Positions 7,974 through 17,035 of a stretch of DNA of 64,000 bases are shown piece after piece (position 1 is the stretch's first letter; every line of letters begins with the position of its first letter). The notes beneath the pieces were generated by a model, which searched no databases, was not told the origin of the DNA, and was given only the letters and a program-made list of their open reading frames with translations. Source of the DNA: Algoriphagus resistens. GTDB lineage: Bacteria > Bacteroidota > Bacteroidia > Cytophagales > Cyclobacteriaceae. The DNA lies in the NCBI RefSeq assembly GCF_001442615.1, contig NZ_LMXN01000013.1, positions 143,832 through 207,831 on the forward strand. The letters run 5' to 3'. Position numbers and translations under genes: made by a program.

Positions 7974-9131
7974 TTAGAAAAGAGGGGGAACTTTAAACGC
8001 CCCCTCATCGTATTTTTCGAGAATGAAGTTTCCTTCGTACAATTTTTCATACGCGGCAACCTTCCCAGCAGTGTCATTGGTAATAAATGCAGTTACTAAT
8101 TCATTGAAAGCAGGAAATCCTAGCGCTTGCTGCAGTCCATGGCCATCGTTGAGCAGCAGCAACGTGCATTTAGAATAATATTCTGCCAGCACATCGTATG
8201 ATTTGGAGTAAATCATACGATCTAAAGCAGCTCCAATCAAGATCATTTTCCCTTCGAATTCCAGTAACCGATCGTAGTTGGTTCCGAAGAAAGCAAATTT
8301 GCTGCTTTCATATTCGCCCCAGAGTGGACCACTCCATTTTTTCAACACCTCTAATCTTGGGTTGGCCTTTTGCAGGGAATCTTGCAATCCTGAGAGAGCT
8401 ATCCCATGTTCAAACAATCTTACCACTAAAGGCAAGTTACCTGCTATGAGTTGAGTGGCAGCAATCCCTGACAATAAGTCCTGAAAAGTCAAAAATCCCA
8501 TCAGGTTCTCTTTAGAGGAGAACTTCTGATTCTCACTATCGAAATTTGCATAGTAGCTAAAATCAACTTTCTGCTCAGCACTAAGTTTCACATCCGGGAA
8601 CGATAATTCTGCGGAAGGAAAATTCAGATTGTTTTGAATGTCAAAAACCAACGGATTGACGCTGATCATTCTTTTCACATGCTCAGGAAATAAGGATAGG
8701 TAATGCTGCAAAACCATGGCAGCCGAAGAATGTCCCAACAAAATCATCTGCTCATTCCCGAGTAACTCCTTCCTGATTACTTCAATATCGCGGGCTACTT
8801 GATCTTGGTTGTAAAGTTTGTATGCTAACCGATAATCCGGACTTCCAGAAAGCATCACCCCCTTCTTTAACTGTTCGTTATCCTTTCTTCCTTTGATCAA
8901 AACAAAATTGCTGGACTCCGTCAAATCCAGCAATCCAATAAAAGGCAAATACAGCTCATCAAATGAATCCTCTAAGAGGAACACCGTTTCCTTTCCCGAA
9001 TCAAACCCATTTATAAATTCAACCTGAATTTCGATTTTCCTTGAATTCGGAAGTTGATGATCGTAGGGTACTAAGAAAGGCTGTGCCTGAAGTGAAGCAC
9101 TGATAACTAAGAAAAGTAAAATTAGTCTCAC
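7974..9131 (-). CDS. Secreted alpha/beta-hydrolase-like protein
   Basis: This 385-residue protein has an N-terminal signal peptide (ILLFLVISASLQAQ) and a nucleophile elbow MILLGHSSAAMVLQ, with the candidate nucleophile Ser at about 135. The usual last Gly of GxSxG is Ala. A candidate Asp lies in GAALDRM and a candidate His in LLLNDGHGLQQAL near residue 342, in the order expected for the fold. The substrate is unknown. It is convergent with the M20 gene; a perfect 14-base palindrome, AGGCTAGCTAGCCT, lies at 7941-7954 between them. No operon partner is apparent. Confidence 0.75.
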   Translation of the reverse strand: MRLILLFLVISASLQAQPFLVPYDHQLPNSRKIEIQVEFINGFDSGKETVFLLEDSFDELYLPFIGLLDLTESSNFVLIKGRKDNEQLKKGVMLSGSPDYRLAYKLYNQDQVARDIEVIRKELLGNEQMILLGHSSAAMVLQHYLSLFPEHVKRMISVNPLVFDIQNNLNFPSAELSFPDVKLSAEQKVDFSYYANFDSENQKFSSKENLMGFLTFQDLLSGIAATQLIAGNLPLVVRLFEHGIALSGLQDSLQKANPRLEVLKKWSGPLWGEYESSKFAFFGTNYDRLLEFEGKMILIGAALDRMIYSKSYDVLAEYYSKCTLLLLNDGHGLQQALGFPAFNELVTAFITNDTAGKVAAYEKLYEGNFILEKYDEGAFKVPPLF

Positions 9132-9214
9132 AACTTAAATTTGCTCACTGCAAACAACAGATCCTATAGAGCAAGCTTCATTTTATATAAATTAACTGAA
9201 GCTGTTTCGACTAA

Positions 9215-10588
9215 TTATTTCCCCTTATTTTTCTGATGCTTGGTCTTCAGCTGATTTCTATTGGTTTTGGCCTTGGAGTTTTTATTTCCGCGCTTCTTCT
9301 CTTTTTCCTGTGTCTCCAGATGCGGGTTTGTTTTTTTCTGCTCTTTCTTCTCATGAAAAGCGCCTTTATAATCAGGATTATCCCGTTGTAACAGGCGATC
9401 CAGTTCACGGGCATAGGCCTGCTTTTCTTCGAAAGGTGTTGCAGACACATCAACTTCATCGGGAATCGGAGCCTCTTCCACCTTCATGCGGATGATCTCC
9501 TCAATTTTTTCAAAGTGATATTCCTCAGCAGGATTCACAAAACTGATCGCCTTGCCTTCGTTAGTTGCCCGCCCTGTTCTGCCAATTCTATGCACATAAT
9601 CCTCATAGATCAGTGGCACGTCAAAGTTGACTACATGAGAAACCATTGTCACATCAAGGCCTCTGGAAGCCACGTCTGTAGCAACAAGGATCCTTACCTC
9701 CCCCCCTTTGAAATCCTCAATGGAATTAATCCGTGTATTTTGTCCTTTATTGGCATGAATCACGCGCACTTCACCATAGCTACGGTGACTTAGGAATGCA
9801 AACACCTCTTCCGCATTTCTTCTGGAGCGGGTAAAAATGATTGCCCGATTGATTTCCTCATTCCTGAACAAATGCGCGAGAAGACTTAACTTTGTTTTAA
9901 TATTAGGTACCAAATATTTCACCTGACCTATGGTCTCAGCTGTGGTTGCCTGAGGAGTTACCTCTACTCTTTCGGGAAATTCTAAAAACTCAGCAGCAAA
10001 TCGATCGATGCGTTCACCAAAGGTTGCGGAGAAAAGCAGGTTCTGCCTCTTTCTCGGGATGATTTCCAAAATTGACCTGATTTGAGGCATAAATCCCATA
10101 TCCATCATTTTGTCGGCTTCATCCAGAACCATGGTTTTGATTTCCTTGGTCAGGATTTTCCCTTTTCTATAGATATCCAGAAATCTTCCCGGTGTGGAAA
10201 CGATAATATCCACCCCCTTCTCCAGCGTTTCTATCTGGGTCTTCGGCCCCAAGCCACCATAAAGGGAAACCATTCTGAGATCCGTATTTACGGCCATTTG
10301 CAGCACCACTTCTTCGATCTGCATTACCAGTTCCCGAGTAGGCGCCAATATCACTGCTCTGGCATGATCCCCCTGTGCATATTTCACTTTCATAAGCAGG
10401 GGCAAAACGTAAGCTGCAGTCTTTCCTGTGCCTGTCTGGGCTATTCCCAACACATCATGACCTGCAAGTGCAAGAGGGATTGCTTTTTCCTGGATAGGCG
10501 TAGGATGAACATAGCCGGCATCGGCCACCGCATTCAATAATTGCCTATTTAGCTTAAATGCTTCAAAAGTTGAGGCCTCATTGCTCAT
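9215..10588 (-). CDS. DEAD-box ATP-dependent RNA helicase (RhlE-like)
   Basis: This 457-residue protein has all DEAD-box motifs in order: Q motif PTPIQEKAIPLA, motif I AQTGTGKT, Ia PTRELVMQ, Ib STPGR, II DEAD, III SAT, V ATDVASRGLD and VI HRIGRTGR. A basic, low-complexity tail (about residues 410-457, Lys/Asn/Gln rich) follows and probably binds RNA non-specifically. Such enzymes remodel ribosomal or messenger RNA, often in ribosome assembly or cold adaptation. It is divergent from the dihydroorotase gene with only 47 bases between them. RhlE-like is preferred over CsdA/DbpA because no extra RNA-binding domain is present. Confidence 0.95.
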   Translation of the reverse strand: MSNEASTFEAFKLNRQLLNAVADAGYVHPTPIQEKAIPLALAGHDVLGIAQTGTGKTAAYVLPLLMKVKYAQGDHARAVILAPTRELVMQIEEVVLQMAVNTDLRMVSLYGGLGPKTQIETLEKGVDIIVSTPGRFLDIYRKGKILTKEIKTMVLDEADKMMDMGFMPQIRSILEIIPRKRQNLLFSATFGERIDRFAAEFLEFPERVEVTPQATTAETIGQVKYLVPNIKTKLSLLAHLFRNEEINRAIIFTRSRRNAEEVFAFLSHRSYGEVRVIHANKGQNTRINSIEDFKGGEVRILVATDVASRGLDVTMVSHVVNFDVPLIYEDYVHRIGRTGRATNEGKAISFVNPAEEYHFEKIEEIIRMKVEEAPIPDEVDVSATPFEEKQAYARELDRLLQRDNPDYKGAFHEKKEQKKTNPHLETQEKEKKRGNKNSKAKTNRNQLKTKHQKNKGK

Positions 10589-10635
10589 GATTCGTTAATT
10601 TTGGTTGAACTAGTAAAATCCAAAAAGGAGTTAAG

Positions 10636-11979
10636 ATGAAAAGTATTTTGATCACCGGTGCAAATATAGTCAATGAAGGCCGGATAAGTCCGGGTGACGT
10701 GTTGGTAGAGAACGGAAGAATCTCAAAACTGGGAGAAGACCTCAGCGGAGAGAAGGCTGATATTCATATTGACGCCACTGGAAAACACCTATTTCCTGGA
10801 CTAATAGATGATCAAGTACATTTTAGAGAGCCTGGCCTTACCCATAAAGCGGAGATCTATACTGAAGCAAAAGCCGGTGTAGCGGGCGGAACTACTTCCT
10901 ATATGGAAATGCCGAACACAATTCCTCAGGCAACTACTGTAGAATTGCTGGAGCAGAAATATTCCAGAGCTGCTGAAGTTTCATTGGCGAATTATTCTTT
11001 TTTCATGGGAGCTACAAATAGCAACTTGGATGAGATCATGAAAGTTGATTTTGAACAGGTTTGTGGTGTAAAGATTTTCCAGGGCTCTTCCACCGGCAAT
11101 ATGGTCGTGGATAATATTGAGTCATTAGAAGGAATTTTTAAAGAGTGTAAAGCAATCATCGCCATTCACAGTGAGAATGACAACATCATCAAAGCAAACC
11201 TGGATGAATTCAAATCCATTTATGGCGATGATATCCCCGTGAGATTCCATCCGAAAATAAGATCCGAGGAGGCTTGCTATGATGCATCAAGCCGGGCTGT
11301 AGCTATGGCCAAAAAATACGGCACCCGCCTTCATATTCTCCATATCAGTACTGCAAAAGAATTGGAGCTTTTTACCAATGCTATCCCTGTGGAAGAGAAA
11401 AAAGTGACTGCCGAGGCATGCATCCACCATATGTGGTTTTCTGAAGCAGATTATGACACAAAAGGCAACTTGATAAAATGGAACCCTGCTGTAAAAACAG
11501 CGAAAGACAGGGAAGCGATTTTTAATGCAATGCTAGACGGTACCATCGACGTAGTCGCCACAGACCATGCGCCTCATACCTTGGAGGAGAAAGCGCAGAT
11601 TTACACCAAAGCTCCATCAGGCGGGCCCCTTAATCAGCACAGCTTAGTTGCAATGCTTGACTTCTATCATCAAGGAAAAATCAGTCTGGAGAAAATCGCG
11701 CTGAAAATGAGCCATAACGTCGCTACCTTATTTCATATCAAAGAAAGAGGATTTATCAGAGAAGGATATTATGCTGATTTGGTGCTAGTAGATTTAAACA
11801 GCCCATGGAAAGTTGCCAAGGAAAATATTTTATCCAAATGTGGCTGGTCTCCATTTGAAGGACATACATTTCAGTCAAAAGTCACCCATACAGTCGTTTC
11901 TGGACATTTAGCGTACGAAAACGGAACATTCAACGAAGAACAGAAAGGTGAGCGTCTTAATTTTTCAATAAAATTTTAA
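10636..11979 (+). CDS. pyrC: Dihydroorotase (class I amidohydrolase fold)
   Basis: This 447-residue protein matches dihydroorotase, which makes L-dihydroorotate in pyrimidine synthesis. Motifs in order: LFPGLIDDQVHFREPGLTHK, GVKIFQGSSTG with the Lys expected to be carbamylated, AIHSEN, LHILHIST and VVATDHAPHT. The first metal motif, normally DxHxH, reads DDQVH, so one His is Gln. Allantoinase and inactive dihydroorotase-like proteins are alternatives; the retained Lys, both later His motifs and the Asp of TDHAPH favour a working enzyme. A purine-rich stretch AAGGAG lies 10 bases before the ATG, one of few plausible ribosome-binding sites here. Confidence 0.85.
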   Translation: MKSILITGANIVNEGRISPGDVLVENGRISKLGEDLSGEKADIHIDATGKHLFPGLIDDQVHFREPGLTHKAEIYTEAKAGVAGGTTSYMEMPNTIPQATTVELLEQKYSRAAEVSLANYSFFMGATNSNLDEIMKVDFEQVCGVKIFQGSSTGNMVVDNIESLEGIFKECKAIIAIHSENDNIIKANLDEFKSIYGDDIPVRFHPKIRSEEACYDASSRAVAMAKKYGTRLHILHISTAKELELFTNAIPVEEKKVTAEACIHHMWFSEADYDTKGNLIKWNPAVKTAKDREAIFNAMLDGTIDVVATDHAPHTLEEKAQIYTKAPSGGPLNQHSLVAMLDFYHQGKISLEKIALKMSHNVATLFHIKERGFIREGYYADLVLVDLNSPWKVAKENILSKCGWSPFEGHTFQSKVTHTVVSGHLAYENGTFNEEQKGERLNFSIKF

Positions 11980-11987
11980 TAATCATC

Positions 11988-12018
11988 TTGCGCTGATCCA
12001 GCTTAATTATTACTTTTG
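11988..12018 (+). promoter_or_regulatory. Promoter of tRNA-His
   Basis: TACTTTTG (12011-12018) matches the TAnnTTTG -7 consensus exactly, and TTG (11988-11990) lies 20 bases upstream, close to the usual TTTG-N19 spacing. The tRNA starts 38 bases downstream of the -7 element. Confidence 0.7.
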
Positions 12019-12055
12019 CAGACCGTTTGGAAGAAACCAGTCCAGATGATTAAAT

Positions 12056-12133
12056 GGTGATTGTAGCTCAGCTGGTTAGAGCGCTGGTTTGTGGATCCAG
12101 AGGTCGCCGGTTCGAACCCGGTCTTTCACCCCA
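12056..12133 (+). tRNA. tRNA-His (GTG anticodon)
   Basis: The cloverleaf is clear: D arm GCTC/GAGC, anticodon loop TTGTGGA giving anticodon GTG, T loop TTCGAAC, discriminator C and an encoded CCA (12131-12133). An extra G at -1 (12056), a tRNA-His identity element, is present. In the acceptor stem, GTGATTG against CTTTCAC leaves two T-T oppositions at pairs 5-68 and 6-67; the other five pairs are intact. Confidence 0.93.
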
Positions 12134-12158
12134 AAAGCCCCTCAATATGAGGGGCTTT
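12134..12158 (+). terminator. Terminator after tRNA-His
   Basis: AAAGCCCCTC (12134-12143) and GAGGGGCTTT (12149-12158) pair perfectly around a five-base loop, directly after the tRNA CCA end. Confidence 0.85.
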
Positions 12159-12223
12159 GTTATTAACAGAGCCTCTATTGGCATAGCATTTGATAAAACC
12201 TGCCAGAACTAAACCAACTTCAG

Positions 12224-12364
12224 ATGTTTACTTTGTTCAAAACTTCGCCGAAATTTCCCCAAGTAAAACCTATCAACATAAGAATGGCAAAAAGCTACTT
12301 GATGAAATTTGAAGAATCGCTTAGAAATTTCGAGGAAATCCAAAAAGAAGCGATTCGTTCTTGA
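12224..12364 (+). CDS. Small hypothetical protein, 46 residues
   Basis: An ATG-started frame of 46 codons ends in TGA at 12362-12364 in the otherwise empty gap between tRNA-His and the glycogen operon. The product is basic in its first half and amphipathic-helical in its second (YLMKFEESLRNFEEIQKEA), which looks like real protein rather than random frame. No family is recognised. It is short enough that chance cannot be excluded. Confidence 0.4.
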   Translation: MFTLFKTSPKFPQVKPINIRMAKSYLMKFEESLRNFEEIQKEAIRS

Positions 12365-12473
12365 TTATCTCTTCAAAAACCAAAGGTTATGGAAACATAA
12401 CCTTTATTTTTTCCCTTTATATTTTTCTTATCGGTGCAAAACTCTATTTTTAACAACATAGAATTTTTCCCGC

Positions 12474-14390
12474 ATGAGTTATATCCATTTCGATAAAACA
12501 CAACTGATAAATCTGAATTATTCCCTCGAAAGAGAGATCATCAGATCTAACCGTTCAGGTGCTTATACAAGTACTTCCATTATATGTTGTAATACCCGTA
12601 AGTATCACGGACTGCTCGTAGTACCTCAGCCTCAAATCGATTCCCAAAGCCACGTTATGCTATCTACCGTCCATGAAACGGTCATCCAGCGTGGAGCAAG
12701 TTTTAATTTGGGCATCAGCAAATTCCCTGGAAATTATTCGCCAAGAGGACATAAATATCTTGAAGATTTTGATTCTGAGCCAATCCCGAAATTAACCTAT
12801 CGGGTGGGTGGCGTCCTATTGCAAAAAGAATTGATTTTGGATACAAACAGAGATCGTTTGATGATCCGGTATACGCTACTGGACGCACACTCTCCAACTA
12901 AAATCAGAGTTCAGCCTTTTTTGGCATTTAGAGGATATCATGATCTTTCCAAGGCGAACACCTATATAAACAAGAAATACAAGAAAGCTCCTAATGGGGC
13001 AGTCTTTCATCTTTACGATGCGTACGACCCGCTTTATCTGCAAGTATCCAAAAAAGCAGATTTTGTACCTGCACCGGATTGGTATTACAATATTGAATAC
13101 ATCCTTGAGCGAGAGCGAGGATATGATTACCAAGAGGACTTGTATGTTCCGGGGTATTTCGAATTTGACATCGAAAAAGGCGAATCTGTCATATTTTCCG
13201 CTGGACTGACAGAAGCAGATCCAAAAACCCGCCAAAATGCCTTTGAAAAGGAAATTGCGAGAAGAATTCCGAGAAGTAACTTTATAAACTGTCTCAAAAA
13301 CTCAGCAGGTCAATTTATAAGGCAGCGCGATGGAGACACAAGAGTTATTGCAGGGTATCCGTGGTTTGGCTGGTGGGGAAGGGACACCTTTATAGCCACT
13401 CCCGGACTTACACTCACCACAGGAGACACCAAGACTTTTCTCGACATCATGGACACCATGTCCAGAGACCTGAAAGGCCCTCTTTTCCCGAATGTTGGAA
13501 GCGGAGTGACCACCAATATGAATTCCATAGATGCCCCGCTTTGGTACTTCTGGACATTACAGCAATACATCATATACACTGGAGATACCAAAACCATTAA
13601 AGACCGTTATCTCGGAAAAATGAAGGGGATTATAGATGGCTATCTGGAGGGGACTGAGTTCAATATCCATGTACAGGAAAATGGTCTGGTATACGGAGGG
13701 GAAGAAGGAAAAGCCCTCACCTGGATGGATGCAGTCACACCTGACGGACCAGTCACGCAACGAAACGGGTGCCCGGTGGAAATTCAAGCGCTCTGGTACA
13801 ATGCCTTATGCTTTTACCATGAATTGACGGGTGATGAAGAAGCAGCAAACTATGCCGCAAAAATCAAAGATAATTTCGAAAAAGAATTCTGGTCTGATGA
13901 ACATGGACACCTGGCAGACTGTGTCGATGGAGAAGAAAAAGATTGGTCAATCAGACCAAATATGATCTTTGCTACCTCATTGCCCTATATTATGCTGAGC
14001 GAAGAGAAATGTGATCAAGTGTTGGAGACGGCTAAATCAAAGCTTCTTACCACAAGAGGAATGCGATCACTATCACCAGATGATCCAGCCTACAAAGGTT
14101 ATTACTTTGGAGACCAAACCAGTAGAGACGAAGCTTATCATAATGGTACTGTGTGGGTCTGGCCATTAGGACATTTTGTAGAAGGATATATTAAACTCCA
14201 TGGAAAATCCGGAGCGAATTTTATCGAAAAAATCGTAAAAGGTTTTGACGGTGTAATGACACAATACGGAGTTGGGGCAGTAGCAGAAATATACGATGGA
14301 GATCCTCCACATCGCCCGAAGGGAGCGATTTCGCAGGCTTGGAGTGTATCAGAATTGCTAAGAATGATGGATTTGGTCAAGAAGATATAA
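12474..14390 (+). CDS. Glycogen debranching enzyme (GH133-type)
   Basis: This 638-residue protein has an N-terminal debranching-enzyme domain (about residues 20-230; SNRSGAYTSTSIICCNTRKY is characteristic) and a C-terminal alpha/alpha-barrel domain (about 270-630) with the signature PWFGWWGRDTFI, then GGEEGKALTWMDA and the late GTVWVWPLGHFVEGY. It removes alpha-1,6 branch stubs from glycogen in the cytoplasm. It is first of a tight three-gene operon, followed after 10 bases by a GT4 glycosyltransferase and then a GH57 enzyme. This gene order is known from other Bacteroidota. No signal peptide is seen. Confidence 0.94.
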   Translation: MSYIHFDKTQLINLNYSLEREIIRSNRSGAYTSTSIICCNTRKYHGLLVVPQPQIDSQSHVMLSTVHETVIQRGASFNLGISKFPGNYSPRGHKYLEDFDSEPIPKLTYRVGGVLLQKELILDTNRDRLMIRYTLLDAHSPTKIRVQPFLAFRGYHDLSKANTYINKKYKKAPNGAVFHLYDAYDPLYLQVSKKADFVPAPDWYYNIEYILERERGYDYQEDLYVPGYFEFDIEKGESVIFSAGLTEADPKTRQNAFEKEIARRIPRSNFINCLKNSAGQFIRQRDGDTRVIAGYPWFGWWGRDTFIATPGLTLTTGDTKTFLDIMDTMSRDLKGPLFPNVGSGVTTNMNSIDAPLWYFWTLQQYIIYTGDTKTIKDRYLGKMKGIIDGYLEGTEFNIHVQENGLVYGGEEGKALTWMDAVTPDGPVTQRNGCPVEIQALWYNALCFYHELTGDEEAANYAAKIKDNFEKEFWSDEHGHLADCVDGEEKDWSIRPNMIFATSLPYIMLSEEKCDQVLETAKSKLLTTRGMRSLSPDDPAYKGYYFGDQTSRDEAYHNGTVWVWPLGHFVEGYIKLHGKSGANFIEKIVKGFDGVMTQYGVGAVAEIYDGDPPHRPKGAISQAWSVSELLRMMDLVKKI

Positions 14391-14400
14391 AAGACTTTTT

Positions 14401-15687
14401 ATGAAGGTGCTAATGTTTGGGTGGGAATTCCCACCACATATTTCTGGAGGTCTTGGAACAGCGTGCTATGGATTGGTCAAGGGGATGGCCCATCATAGTC
14501 AAGACATCATATTTGTAGTGCCTAAACTCTGGGGGGACGAAGAGCCACTTGCGGATTTTGTCAATGCGAGTGATATCACCATAGATTACCGCGAAAAACG
14601 GTTCAAAAAATTCTGGAAAAACCTCACCTATTTAGAAGTGAGCAGTTTTTTGGTTCCTTATCTAGGCCCGGATGAATTCAAAAAGTATACAGACTACACG
14701 ATCCACGACAGGACTGACGTAGATGAAAGTGTATTTTCTAACAAATTTGAATTCAGCGGAAAATACGGCAAGGACCTAATGATGGAGGTTTCACGCTATG
14801 CCCTGGTGGCAGCACACATATCCAAGGCAAAGGAGCATGATATCATCCACGCCCACGATTGGCTTTCCTTTCCGGCGGGCATCGCTGCAAAGGAAATCAG
14901 TGGCAAGCCTCTGATAGCACATGTTCATGCCACAGAGTTTGACCGCTCTGGCGAATCTGTCAATCAGGTAGTCTACGATATAGAAAGATCCGGAATGCAT
15001 GCTGCAGACCATATTGTCGCGGTAAGCCAATTGACCAAAAACATCATCATCAACAAATACGGAGTATCCGCAAATAAAATTACTGTGCTCCACAATGCTG
15101 TGCTGGATGCGAGTATAATCAAGTCCAGCTACAAGAAAAAAGTCCCTGAAAAAATCGTGACCTTCTTAGGAAGAATCACTTTTCAAAAAGGTCCTGAGTA
15201 CTTCGTAGAAGCAGCCAAAAAAGTCATTGAGCGAGATCCCAACGTACGTTTTGTGATGGCAGGAAATGGGGATTTATTGAATCGGATGATTAATCGTGTA
15301 GCTGAATTACGGATGGGTACCAAGTTTCACTTTACTGGCTTTCTAAAAGGCGACGACGTAGATCATATGTATGCTATTTCGGATGTGTATGTGATGCCGT
15401 CCGTATCCGAACCTTTTGGGATTTCACCTTTGGAGGCAGTGAGGCATAATACCCCCGTTATAATTTCCAAACAATCCGGCGTTGCAGAAGTCCTCAATAA
15501 CGCCATTAAAATTGATTTTTGGGATATTGACTCCATGGCAGATGCGATTTTTGCCCTGCTACACTATGATGGCATCTCCAGGATGTTTAAAGAGCTGGGA
15601 ACAGAAGAACTGAAAAAATTAAAATGGGAGCATGTGGCCGAAAAACTAGTCACAGTGTACCAGAAAACATTACAACAGATACCATGA
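14401..15687 (+). CDS. GT4-type glycosyltransferase, glycogen-synthase-like
   Basis: This 428-residue GT-B enzyme opens KVLMFGWEFPPHISGGLGTA, the glycine-rich donor-site loop of glycogen/starch synthase-like transferases. It has the C-terminal donor motif EPFGISPLEAVRHNTPVI with the paired Glu residues of the E-x7-E signature. Between debranching enzyme and GH57 genes its likely job is alpha-glucan chain building (inference). The donor sugar nucleotide cannot be read from sequence. The stop overlaps the next start as ATGA, so translation is coupled. It resembles GT4 more than the longer classical GT5 GlgA. Confidence 0.88.
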   Translation: MKVLMFGWEFPPHISGGLGTACYGLVKGMAHHSQDIIFVVPKLWGDEEPLADFVNASDITIDYREKRFKKFWKNLTYLEVSSFLVPYLGPDEFKKYTDYTIHDRTDVDESVFSNKFEFSGKYGKDLMMEVSRYALVAAHISKAKEHDIIHAHDWLSFPAGIAAKEISGKPLIAHVHATEFDRSGESVNQVVYDIERSGMHAADHIVAVSQLTKNIIINKYGVSANKITVLHNAVLDASIIKSSYKKKVPEKIVTFLGRITFQKGPEYFVEAAKKVIERDPNVRFVMAGNGDLLNRMINRVAELRMGTKFHFTGFLKGDDVDHMYAISDVYVMPSVSEPFGISPLEAVRHNTPVIISKQSGVAEVLNNAIKIDFWDIDSMADAIFALLHYDGISRMFKELGTEELKKLKWEHVAEKLVTVYQKTLQQIP

Positions 15688-16892
15688 GAACCATATGCTT
15701 TTATTTTCAGGTTCATCAGCCTTACCGTCTGAAACCTTATCGTTTTTTTGACATTGGAGAGGATCACCATTATTGGGACGACTTTTCCAATCGCAGTATT
15801 ATGAGGAAAGTAGCGCAAAAGTGCTATTTACCCATGAATGCCCTGCTTCTCGAGCTTATCAATAAGTACAATGGAGCATTTAAAGTCAGCTTCTCTATCT
15901 CGGGTACTTTTATGGATCAAATGCAGGCTTATGCACCAGATGTCTTGGAGAGTTTTCAGAAGTTAGTAGCAACAGGGCATGTGGAATTATTGAATGAAAC
16001 CTTTTCCCATTCCTTGGCATCTCTCAAAAGCAAGGATGAGTTTAAAGATCTCGTTTATAAACATCAGGCAAAAATCAAAGAGCTTTTCAATGGATATACT
16101 CCAAAAGTCTTTAGAAATACAGAATTAATTTATTCCGACCAGATAGGAGCTTTAGTTGCCGAAATGGGATATGATGCCATGCTGACAGAAGGAGCTAAGC
16201 ATATTTTGGGATGGAAAAGCCCAAACTATGTCTATCTAAATAGCATTGAACCGAAATTAAAAATCCTCTTGAAAAATTTTCAACTGAGCGATGACATTGC
16301 ATTTAGATTTGGGAATAAGGCATGGAATGATTATCCGCTAACAACTGATAAGTTTATAGACTGGATCAACGCTATTCCGAATGAAGAAGAGACGCTAAAT
16401 CTGTTTATGGATTACGAGACATTCGGTGAGCATCAATGGGCTGAAACAGGCATATTTGATTTTATGAGACACCTTCCAGAGGCAGTATTTACGAAGACCA
16501 ATTTCGGTTTTTCTACGCCATCGGAAGTAGCTTCAAAAATTTCTCCTGTCGGAAAAATCCACGTGCCTATTCCTATTTCATGGGCTGATGAAGAAAGGGA
16601 TTTGACCGCTTGGCTCGGGAATGACTTGCAAGATGAAGCATTTGATCGGCTATATGATCTGGAGAAATTAGTCAACACCATTGACGATGAGGAGATTCAG
16701 CGTGACTGGAGGTACTTGCAGACTTCGGATCATTTCTATTATATGTGTACCAAATTCTTCTCTGACGGTGACATCCACTCCTATTTTAGTCCTTATGATT
16801 CTCCTTATGATGCCTTTATTAATTTCATGAATGTGCTAAGCGATTTTATGATCAGGCTTAAGGAAAAGACAAAAACTCTTACGGAAGCCTAA
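15684..16892 (+). CDS. GH57 family glycoside hydrolase (alpha-amylase/glucanotransferase type)
   Basis: Starting at the ATG inside the upstream ATGA overlap, the protein is 402 residues and opens RTICFYFQVHQPYRLKPY, the GH57 first-strand motif with its His-Gln-Pro. The nucleophile region is RNTELIYSDQIG with the catalytic Glu, and a later MDYETFGEHQW carries the expected acidic residue. A longer frame from 15624 would add 20 unrelated residues overlapping the upstream gene, so it was not used. GH57 enzymes cut or transfer alpha-1,4 glucans, which fits glycogen turnover with the two preceding genes. A terminator follows. Confidence 0.92.
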   Translation: MRTICFYFQVHQPYRLKPYRFFDIGEDHHYWDDFSNRSIMRKVAQKCYLPMNALLLELINKYNGAFKVSFSISGTFMDQMQAYAPDVLESFQKLVATGHVELLNETFSHSLASLKSKDEFKDLVYKHQAKIKELFNGYTPKVFRNTELIYSDQIGALVAEMGYDAMLTEGAKHILGWKSPNYVYLNSIEPKLKILLKNFQLSDDIAFRFGNKAWNDYPLTTDKFIDWINAIPNEEETLNLFMDYETFGEHQWAETGIFDFMRHLPEAVFTKTNFGFSTPSEVASKISPVGKIHVPIPISWADEERDLTAWLGNDLQDEAFDRLYDLEKLVNTIDDEEIQRDWRYLQTSDHFYYMCTKFFSDGDIHSYFSPYDSPYDAFINFMNVLSDFMIRLKEKTKTLTEA

Positions 16893-16982
16893 AAAGAAGG
16901 CTTCCTAAGGGGAAAAATCACAAGAGTAAATTGACAGACATAGTAGCTGTTTTCCTCTTTGGGAACTGATTTCAGGATTTTA

Positions 16983-17020
16983 AAAAAGTGGGCTTATTTT
17001 ATAAATAAATCCCACTTTTT
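16983..17020. terminator. Bidirectional terminator between the glycogen operon and panB
   Basis: AAAAAGTGGG (16983-16992) and CCCACTTTTT (17011-17020) pair perfectly, with an inner TTATTT/AAATAA stem. It gives a T run on both strands, as expected between convergent operons. Confidence 0.85.
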
Positions 17021-17035
17021 AATTGAATTCAAGCT

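Noticed and set aside
15624..15683. Upstream extension of the GH57 gene
   Set aside because: The 20 extra residues overlap the glycosyltransferase gene and do not look like GH57; the ATG at 15684 opens the family core.
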